A DNA stretch of 5,829 nucleotides from assembly GCA_001593875.1 (NCBI GenBank), contig LUCA01000054.1, positions 1 through 5,829 on the forward strand. Direction: 5' to 3'. The position numbers and the translations under genes were made by a program. This DNA is from Candidatus Bathyarchaeota archaeon B23 (GTDB taxonomy: Archaea > Thermoproteota > Bathyarchaeia > TCS64 > B23). Below the pieces are notes generated by a model. It had not been told where the DNA came from and did no database searches. It saw only the letters and a program-made list of their open reading frames with translations. Shown one piece after another: positions 1 to 4,613 of this stretch. How positions within the stretch are numbered: position 1 is the stretch's first letter; each line of letters opens with the position of its first letter.

Positions 1-424
1 AGATGCAGCTAGGCTCCACGGTGTAGTTGGCCACCTCCACCCGCTCGCCGTCCACCCACGCATAGCCATATCGCTCCTTGTTCCTCTCCCTCAGCCTCCT
101 CCTCTCCTCCGCCAGCCTCCTCCGCTCCTCCCTGGTGAGGCCCTCCCTCCATCTACGCTCCTCCTCCACATGCCGTATGACCTCTGAGAAGTCCACGTCT
201 CCCGGCTTCACCTCCATGCCCAGCTTCACGGAGAAGTCTCTGTGGAAGTTCTCGGCGAAGACGGGGTCCTCGACGTAGGGGGTTCCCATCTTCTTGGCCC
301 AGGCAACGGCCATCTCCTCCTGTTCGGGGGTCAGCCTGATGGTCTCGCCCCTCACCCCGATGGTCAGCCCCCTCCCCTCGTATCGTGGGGGAACCAGGAC
401 GCCGTTGTGGCGGAGGCTCCTCAT
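1..424 (-). CDS. top1: DNA topoisomerase IB (eukaryotic type), N-terminal part, runs off the left edge
   Basis: Type IB topoisomerases relax positive and negative supercoils through a transient 3'-phosphotyrosine link. Only the first 141 residues are visible, which is the N-terminal DNA-clamping part of the core. The opening LRHNGVLVPPRYE (residues 4-16) matches the 'L-x-H-x-G-x-x-x-P-P-Y' start of the eukaryotic Top1 core. It is followed by LTPEQEEMAVAWAKK (31-45), DPVFAENFHRDF (53-64), a charged Arg/Glu-rich helical stretch (about 86-119) and YGYAWVDG plus VANYTVEP (119-138), in the same order as in human Top1. The catalytic Arg/Lys/His residues and the tyrosine lie outside the window, so activity cannot be judged. 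I chose ATG 424 because homology begins within four codons of it and a TATA-like box lies about 40 bases upstream. The reading frame stays open further upstream, so a slightly longer start is possible. The gene is divergent from trmO. The family call rests on recalled motifs, but their order is distinctive. Confidence 0.85.
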   Translation of the reverse strand, partial: MRSLRHNGVLVPPRYEGRGLTIGVRGETIRLTPEQEEMAVAWAKKMGTPYVEDPVFAENFHRDFSVKLGMEVKPGDVDFSEVIRHVEEERRWREGLTREERRRLAEERRRLRERNKERYGYAWVDGERVEVANYTVEPSCI

Positions 425-462
425 CGACCCACCAACTAATCCAGAGGACGAAGCCAAGGGAG

Positions 463-469
463 GATTAAA
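463..469 (-). promoter_or_regulatory. Putative TATA box for the topoisomerase IB gene
   Basis: On the minus strand this reads TTTAATC, an AT-rich island in GC-rich surroundings. It is centred about 42 bases upstream of ATG 424. A start site about 25 bases downstream would fall near 440 and give a leader of about 15 bases. Archaeal TATA boxes are degenerate, so this is a placement argument only. Confidence 0.4.
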
Positions 470-490
470 GTCTTCTCCTCGGAAGGCCTG

Positions 491-499
491 AATACTTAT
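491..499 (+). promoter_or_regulatory. Putative TATA box for trmO, within a short inverted repeat
   Basis: AATACTTAT is the only AT-rich stretch close upstream of trmO. Its centre lies about 31 bases before the ATG, so transcription would start only a few bases before the start codon, as on a leaderless or nearly leaderless archaeal mRNA. No clear Shine-Dalgarno sequence precedes the ATG, which fits. The element sits between inverted hexamers GCCTGA (486-491) and TCAGGC (501-506). Confidence 0.5.
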
Positions 500-525
500 C
501 TCAGGCTGGGGGGAAGTCATCAAGG

Positions 526-948
526 ATGGAGGGCGAGGTCCGGTTCATAGGCGTCGTCGAGGAGGCCGGAGAGGAGTCGACGATAAGGGTGTATCCCCAA
601 TACTGCCCCGGCCTCCTGGGAATAGAGGCCCACTCCCACCTCATCATCCTCTACTGGATGCACCTCAGGGACGATGAGAGGCATCGAGGAACCCTGAGGG
701 TCATACCCCGAAGACATGAGGGGGCACCCCTCACCGGGGTCTTCGCCTGCCGAAGCCCCTCCAGGCCCAACCCCATAGGGCTGTCCGTGGTGGAGCTCCT
801 AGGCATGGAGGATTGTAGGCTGAGGGTGAGAGGCCTAGACGCCTTCGAGGGCTCCCCCATCGTCGACATCAAGCCCTACCTCCCCAGGGCCGACTCGGTC
901 CCCGACGCCAGAGTCCCCGAATGGACCCTCCGAGGGCCGCCCACCTAA
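526..948 (+). CDS. trmO: TrmO/TsaA family tRNA (N6-threonylcarbamoyladenosine-37-N6) methyltransferase
   Basis: TrmO (formerly YaeB, UPF0066) is a SAM-dependent enzyme that adds a methyl group to t6A37, next to the anticodon of tRNAs such as tRNA-Thr, giving m6t6A. The 140-residue protein carries the family signatures: a substrate-side strand (RVYPQYCPGLLGIEAHSHLI, 21-40), YWMH (43-46), the diagnostic GVFACRSPSRPNPIGLS (71-87) and LDAFEGSPIVDIKPYLPRAD (104-123). E. coli TrmO is about 235 residues because of an extra C-terminal domain. Short single-domain forms like this one are usual in archaea, so the length does not mean truncation. It starts at ATG 526 with no clear ribosome site and a TATA-like box just upstream, suggesting a leaderless message. 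fbp follows after 48 bases and has its own TATA-like box. Family assignment is strong. The exact tRNA substrate in archaea is inferred. Confidence 0.93.
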   Translation: MEGEVRFIGVVEEAGEESTIRVYPQYCPGLLGIEAHSHLIILYWMHLRDDERHRGTLRVIPRRHEGAPLTGVFACRSPSRPNPIGLSVVELLGMEDCRLRVRGLDAFEGSPIVDIKPYLPRADSVPDARVPEWTLRGPPT

Positions 949-953
949 ACAGG

Positions 954-960
954 TTTAATA
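954..960 (+). promoter_or_regulatory. Putative TATA box for fbp
   Basis: TTTAATA begins six bases after the trmO stop codon. Transcription starting about 26 bases downstream would begin near 983, giving fbp a leader of about 14 bases. fbp may therefore be transcribed on its own as well as by read-through from trmO. Confidence 0.5.
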
Positions 961-980
961 GAGCTTGGAGGAATATCTCT

Positions 981-986
981 GAGGTG
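981..986 (+). promoter_or_regulatory. Ribosome binding site of fbp
   Basis: GAGGTG matches the archaeal anti-Shine-Dalgarno. It lies 10 bases before GTG 997 and 7 bases before the alternative in-frame TTG 994, so spacing alone does not settle the start. Residue numbering of the product favours GTG 997. Confidence 0.7.
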
Positions 987-996
987 TCCCTATTTG

Positions 997-2112
997 GTGA
1001 GGACGACCGTCTCCATCATCAAGGCGGATATAGGCAGCCTCGCAGGCCACTCCATCGTCCCCCAGCCCCTAATGAGGCTGGCGGAGGAGAAGCTGGCTGA
1101 GGCCGTCGAGACGGGCATCATCAACAGCTACTACGTCTTCAACGCCGGCGACGACTTGGAGCTGCTGATGACCCACTTTAAGGGTGTGGACAGCGAGGAG
1201 GTTCACGGCCTGGCGTGGGAGACCTTCAAGGCAGCGGCGGAGAAGGCGAAGAGGATGAAGCTCTACGGCGCCGGCCAGGACCTCCTGAAGGACGCCTTCA
1301 GCGGCAACGTCAAGGGCCTGGGGCCGGGCGTCGCCGAGATGGAGTTCGAGGAGCGCCCCAGCGACCCCATCGTCGTCTTCGCCGCCGACAAAACCGAGCC
1401 CTCAGCCTTCAACTACCTCCTCTACAGGGTCTTCGCAGACCCCTTCAACACCGCCGGCCTCGTCATCGACCCCAGGATGGTCGGGGGCTTCGAGTTCGAC
1501 GTCCTGGACGCCATGGAGAACAAGGTGGTCACCCTCAGGGCCCCTGAGGAGGCCTACATGCTGCTGGCCCTCATAGGGACGACGGAGCGCTACATCGTCT
1601 GGAGGGTGCGTAGGGCGTCGGACGGCGAGATAGCAGCCGTCTCCAGCACCACGAAGCTCTCCCTCATCGCCGGCAAATACGTCGGCAAGGACGACCCCGT
1701 CTGCCTCGTCAGGGCTCAGAGCGGCTTCCCAGCCGTCGGAGAGATACTGGCGCCGCTTCTGCATACCTACCTCGTCTCTGGGTGGATGCGGGGGAGTCAC
1801 TGGGGCCCCTTGATGCCCGTCGGCCTCAAGGACAGCCGATGCACCGTCTTCGACGGTCCGCCGAGGATCGTAGGCCTAGGCCTACAGATCGCCGATGGGA
1901 GGCTGGCCTCGGACGACGACGGGAGGCCGCTGATCAACGATCTCCTCGCCGATCCGGCCTTCGACCTCGCCAGGGGGGAGGCTTTGGAGATGGCGGCGGC
2001 GCTGAGGAGGATGGGCGAGTTCGAGCCGGCGAGGCTCGGCCCCCAGGCCATGGAGTATACGACACTGCCCCTAGTGTTGAAGAAGTTGGAGGAGAGATTC
2101 AAGGAGGTCTAG
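997..2112 (+). CDS. fbp: Bifunctional fructose-1,6-bisphosphate aldolase/phosphatase (class V FBPase)
   Basis: This unidirectional gluconeogenic enzyme condenses dihydroxyacetone phosphate and glyceraldehyde 3-phosphate, then dephosphorylates the product to fructose 6-phosphate in the same remodelled active site. The 371-residue protein is full length for the archaeal family. Visible active-site elements are D11 and H18 (KADIGSLAGH), D52-D53 (NAGDDLELL), Q94 (GAGQDLL), D131 (AADKTEP) and Y228-K231-D232-D233 (KYVGKDDP). The last group supplies the general acid/base tyrosine, Schiff-base lysine and metal ligands. HWGPLMPVGL (268-277), FDGPPR and MEYTTLPL near the C-terminus are also family hallmarks. 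With GTG 997 as start, D11, H18, D52 and D53 take the numbers known for the Sulfolobus and Thermoproteus enzymes as I recall them. The TTG one codon-pair position earlier would shift them by one. All key residues appear intact, so an active enzyme is expected. It ends 18 bases from a convergent gene. Confidence 0.97.
   Translation: MRTTVSIIKADIGSLAGHSIVPQPLMRLAEEKLAEAVETGIINSYYVFNAGDDLELLMTHFKGVDSEEVHGLAWETFKAAAEKAKRMKLYGAGQDLLKDAFSGNVKGLGPGVAEMEFEERPSDPIVVFAADKTEPSAFNYLLYRVFADPFNTAGLVIDPRMVGGFEFDVLDAMENKVVTLRAPEEAYMLLALIGTTERYIVWRVRRASDGEIAAVSSTTKLSLIAGKYVGKDDPVCLVRAQSGFPAVGEILAPLLHTYLVSGWMRGSHWGPLMPVGLKDSRCTVFDGPPRIVGLGLQIADGRLASDDDGRPLINDLLADPAFDLARGEALEMAAALRRMGEFEPARLGPQAMEYTTLPLVLKKLEERFKEV
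1870..1885. repeat. Perfect 16-base palindrome inside fbp
   Basis: GTAGGCCTAGGCCTAC equals its own reverse complement. It encodes V-G-L-G-L of fbp (residues 292 on) through repeated GGC CTA codons, and a Gly/Leu-rich segment is expected in this family here. It is therefore probably a by-product of codon choice. A functional role is not supported beyond the symmetry. Confidence 0.4.
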
Positions 2113-2116
2113 TCTC

Positions 2117-2124
2117 CTCTTTTT
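2117..2124 (+). terminator. Putative oligo-T terminator of fbp
   Basis: The 18-base gap between the convergent genes is entirely pyrimidine on the plus strand and contains a run of five T (2120-2124) just past the fbp stop. Archaeal RNA polymerase terminates at such U-rich tracts without a hairpin. I see no comparable T-run for the minus-strand cluster, whose transcripts may extend into the fbp 3' end. Confidence 0.45.
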
Positions 2125-2130
2125 CCCTCT

Positions 2131-3390
2131 CTAAATTAGTTTCACTCCCTCCTCGTCTTCCGTCAGGATGCCTCTCTCCACCAGTCTCCTGATGGCCTCC
2201 TGGGTCTCGTCCCTGCTGTATCCCCTCAGGGCCATCGCCCTCATCAGCCAGCTGGGCCTGTAGATGAAGCCCGATCTCAGCTCTAGGAGGAGGTGTTCAC
2301 AGCATCTCCTCACCCTCTCCTCGCTCCTCGGCCTGAGGGTCACCCCCTCCCCCCTGGCCGTCAGGGGGTAGGCCTCTATGCTCAGCCTCCTCCTCAGATA
2401 CTCCGGGAAGCCCTGTGATAGGGCCGTGCCGTGGAAGGTGAGGACCTTCTTCGGCCTGCAGCTCCTTATGAAGCGCAGTATCCCCTTGAAGTCCGAGTGA
2501 TCGCTGAGGGGGAAGGGTTTACTGCTCCTCCCCCTCATTATGGCCGCCCACCCCGAGGCGATGGCCGGCTCCAATCGATCGGGGGTTAGCCCTGAGCCCC
2601 CTGAGGCGTGACCGAGAGACGTTTGACCCAGTTCGCTGAGCAGAACGAGCTTCGATCCCTTTGGGGCGATGAGGATGCATCGGCCATCCCTTAGGAGCTC
2701 CAACCCCTCCTCGCTCTCGGCGTCGACGTATTCGAGTTGGAAGCTGTAGGCCCTGTAGACGTCGCTGGCCCTGGTGACGTTTCCCATGGTGAGGACAGGG
2801 AGGTTTGTGTAGCGGTTGAAGATGGTGATGATCTCCTGCGCATTCCCTATGGGATCGGTTCTGAAGGCCGGTATCCTGCCTCGGGGTATGACGTCGAAGA
2901 CGGCCCACCTCACCATCTCCAGGGCTATCTCCCTCCTGGAGGGGAAGCTGAAGAGGGGGGAGGCGAAGGTGGTCTCGATGACGAGGAGGTCGCATTCTAC
3001 GCCCTCAGCCGCCTCCATGGTGTAGGAGTCGCCGACGTTGAAGTCGCCGGTGTAGAGGACCGTCCCCTCGGGGGTGGAGGCCTCCAACAGGAGGGAGCCC
3101 AATACGTGGCCGGCGTTGTGGGCCCTCACCTCTATCTCCCCCACCTTCGTGGAGCCGCCGGGTCTCAGCTCCCCCCAGTTGATGCCCATCTCCCCACGTA
3201 GGGCCTCCACGAGCCGCCGAGTCTCCTCCGTAGAGCCCTTCCATAGATCAGGGTGTTTGAAGGCCGCCGAGTGGTCCGCGTGGGCGTGGGAGACGAAGGC
3301 TGGGTGGGGTGTCAGCCCCGTGGGGTCGAAGGCGACGGCGTCGTATCCATATTCGACGACGACGCCTCTCCGATATCTGACGGTGAGCAA
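2131..3390 (-). CDS. Beta-CASP metallo-beta-lactamase nuclease (COG1236-like) with a C-terminal winged-helix-like tail
   Basis: Predicted zinc-dependent nuclease of the CPSF73/SNM1-like group. Metal-binding motifs are complete: HAHADH (35-40), H95 in HNAGHVLGS and D116 in YTGDFN. So are the beta-CASP motifs: E139 in IETTF (A), H298 in FPLSDHSDF (B) and H320 in TFHG (C). The wording around motifs A and B resembles the COG1236 'exonuclease of the beta-lactamase fold' branch, including the ligase-associated exonucleases, more than the KH-domain aCPSF1 type. Residues about 372-419 form a separate segment with helix-turn-helix character (SWLMRAMALRGYSRDET, then EAIRRLVERGILT and a short strand), resembling a winged helix. 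The start is TTG 3390, 11 bases after the nac stop. No ATG or GTG lies nearby, and purine-rich AGGGGGAG just before it may serve as a weak ribosome site. It is the last gene of the cluster. Whether the substrate is RNA or DNA cannot be read from sequence. Confidence 0.88.
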   Translation of the reverse strand: MLTVRYRRGVVVEYGYDAVAFDPTGLTPHPAFVSHAHADHSAAFKHPDLWKGSTEETRRLVEALRGEMGINWGELRPGGSTKVGEIEVRAHNAGHVLGSLLLEASTPEGTVLYTGDFNVGDSYTMEAAEGVECDLLVIETTFASPLFSFPSRREIALEMVRWAVFDVIPRGRIPAFRTDPIGNAQEIITIFNRYTNLPVLTMGNVTRASDVYRAYSFQLEYVDAESEEGLELLRDGRCILIAPKGSKLVLLSELGQTSLGHASGGSGLTPDRLEPAIASGWAAIMRGRSSKPFPLSDHSDFKGILRFIRSCRPKKVLTFHGTALSQGFPEYLRRRLSIEAYPLTARGEGVTLRPRSEERVRRCCEHLLLELRSGFIYRPSWLMRAMALRGYSRDETQEAIRRLVERGILTEDEEGVKLI

Positions 3391-3401
3391 CTCTCCCCCT
3401 T

Positions 3402-3743
3402 CTAACTCGTCTTCAGCATCAATATAGCCTTGGCGAGGTCTCCCTCCGCCTCCTCCAGCGCCCTGCGAGCCTCCTCGAGGGTGACGCCCGCCTGCTGGGC
3501 CACCAGGAGGATGTCCTCCTCCGGTATGCGTCGACGCCCACGCTCCTTCTCCCTCACCCTCCCCCCCGTGATCTGGTAGACCCTCTCCCCCTTCACATCC
3601 AGCAGGGTGACGACGGGCTCCTCGATGACGATCTCCCGATCCCTCCCCCTTATGATGACCTCCTCGACGTCGGTGAGGGCGTCCATCTTCAACCCCATCT
3701 GCTTCATCATCCTCCTCAGCCTCCTGGAGGAAGCCCTCGCCAT
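3402..3743 (-). CDS. nac: Archaeal nascent polypeptide-associated complex protein (NAC domain plus UBA)
   Basis: Archaeal NAC is a homodimeric ribosome-associated factor that contacts emerging nascent chains. The 113-residue protein has the usual layout and length: a basic N-terminal helix (SSRRLRRMMKQMG, about 5-17) for ribosome contact, a NAC beta domain (DVEEVIIRG through VYQITGG, about 25-68), a basic linker (about 69-79) and a UBA domain (EEDILLVAQQAGVTLEEARR then EGDLAKAILML, about 79-111). I place the start at ATG 3743 because a full Shine-Dalgarno GGAGGTGA lies at 3749-3756, eight bases before it counted from GGAGG. The upstream in-frame GTG 3752 and ATG 3749 fall inside that site and are unlikely starts. 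It lies 18 bases downstream of folD and 11 bases upstream of the nuclease gene, so is probably co-transcribed. The family call is strong. A functional link to the C1 genes is not implied. Confidence 0.95.
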   Translation of the reverse strand: MARASSRRLRRMMKQMGLKMDALTDVEEVIIRGRDREIVIEEPVVTLLDVKGERVYQITGGRVREKERGRRRIPEEDILLVAQQAGVTLEEARRALEEAEGDLAKAILMLKTS

Positions 3744-3748
3744 CTCCA

Positions 3749-3756
3749 TCACCTCC
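3749..3756 (-). promoter_or_regulatory. Strong ribosome binding site of nac, deciding its start
   Basis: On the minus strand this reads GGAGGTGA, the complement of the archaeal 16S 3' end. It lies in the 18-base folD-nac gap. Its spacing selects ATG 3743. GTG 3752 and ATG 3749 are embedded in the site itself. Confidence 0.8.
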
Positions 3757-3761
3757 GAAGG

Positions 3762-4601
3762 TTAGGCTGAGGCCTCGGCGGCCTCCACCGTGTTCTTGAT
3801 GAGGTTGGCGATGAGCATCGGCCCCACGCCCCCAGGGACGGGGGTGATGGCTGAGGCCACCCCCCTCACGGCCTCGAAGTCCACGTCGCCGTAGACCTTC
3901 CCCTCCTCATAGTTGTTGCCGTTGTCGACGACGACGGCTCCCGGCCTCACCATCTCAGCCGTCACCGCCCATTTGCGGCCTACGTCGACGACGAGCACCT
4001 CCCCCATCCGGGTGTAGTCGCCCAGCCTCGGGTGGTCGGGGGCCACGCAGGTGACGGAGATGCCTCTGCTCATCAACAGGGCGGCGAGGGGCTTGCCGAC
4101 GATGTCGCTGAGGCCGACGACGACCCAGTGCTTATCCTCATACCCCACGTCATACCTCTCCAGGAGCACCAGGATGGCCCCAACTCCCGCCGGCGGATAG
4201 CAGCGCTCCCCCCTCAATAGGCGGCCTAGGGTCTCGTTGGTCAATCCATCCACATCCTTCTCCGGCGGCAGGGCCGCCAGCGCCCGATCCTCGTCGACGC
4301 CCTCGGGGAGGGGGAGCTGAACCATCACGCCGTGGATGGAGGGGTCTCCGCCGAGCCTCTCGACGAGGGAGACCACCTCCTCCGTCGAGGCCTCAGGTAG
4401 ATGATGGATCGTCGCCTCCACGCCGACCTTCTTACATCTCCTCGCCTTCATCCTGACGTATCGCCTTGAGCCCTCGTCCTCGCCGACGAGGATGAGGGCG
4501 AGGGAGGGGACGACGCCCCTCGCCTTCAGGGCCTCAACCCTCCCCTTGAGCTCCCCTAGAAGTTGGGCGGAGGCCTCCCTCCCATCGAGTATCACCACCA
4601 T
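3762..4601 (-). CDS. folD: FolD: methylene-tetrahydrofolate dehydrogenase / methenyl-tetrahydrofolate cyclohydrolase
   Basis: Bifunctional cytosolic enzyme interconverting methylene-, methenyl- and 10-formyl-tetrahydrofolate with NAD(P)+, the step after Fhs. The 279 residues match normal FolD length. The catalytic half is well kept: Y48 and K52 in the YVxxK motif, VQLPLP (94-99) and KDVDG (115-119). The C-terminal ITPVPGGVGPM (252-262) and NT pair (270-271) are present. The dinucleotide half is divergent: the usual P-C-T-P segment reads PAGV (137-140), the VVGRS-type loop reads VVGLSDIVGKP (161-171), and the usual H/C-H-S-x-T segment after the next strand reads CVAPDHPRL (185-193). Cofactor preference is therefore uncertain. 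The start is ATG 4601, where homology begins (MVVILDGRE), preceded by GAGGTG at a 6-base gap. The frame stays open 102 bases upstream, but that part overlaps fhs and lacks homology. It lies 10 bases after the fhs stop. Confidence 0.95.
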   Translation of the reverse strand: MVVILDGREASAQLLGELKGRVEALKARGVVPSLALILVGEDEGSRRYVRMKARRCKKVGVEATIHHLPEASTEEVVSLVERLGGDPSIHGVMVQLPLPEGVDEDRALAALPPEKDVDGLTNETLGRLLRGERCYPPAGVGAILVLLERYDVGYEDKHWVVVGLSDIVGKPLAALLMSRGISVTCVAPDHPRLGDYTRMGEVLVVDVGRKWAVTAEMVRPGAVVVDNGNNYEEGKVYGDVDFEAVRGVASAITPVPGGVGPMLIANLIKNTVEAAEASA

Positions 4602-4607
4602 AGGGGG

Positions 4608-4613
4608 CACCTC
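4608..4613 (-). promoter_or_regulatory. Ribosome binding site of folD overlapping the fhs stop codon
   Basis: GAGGTG on the minus strand lies 6 bases before ATG 4601 and shares bases with the TGA stop of fhs (4614-4612). This supports both the folD start and translational coupling of the two enzymes. Confidence 0.75.

Noticed and set aside
86..140. Pyrimidine-rich CCTCCT-type tract that looks like a simple repeat
   Set aside because: Read on the minus strand it encodes the Arg/Glu-rich helical segment expected in the topoisomerase IB core, so it is coding bias and not a repeat array.
78..491. Plus-strand open frames over the topoisomerase IB region
   Set aside because: Ser/Leu-rich or Pro-rich translations with no motifs, antisense to a frame that matches the Top1 core in order.
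425..525. Possible small RNA or tRNA gene in the divergent intergenic region
   Set aside because: No tRNA-like arms or stable long stem are visible. Only short 5-6 base inverted repeats and promoter-like elements occur.
2519..2995. 158-codon minus-strand frame and several opposite-strand frames within the nuclease gene
   Set aside because: Low-complexity translations with no family resemblance, all overlapping a gene with intact catalytic motifs.
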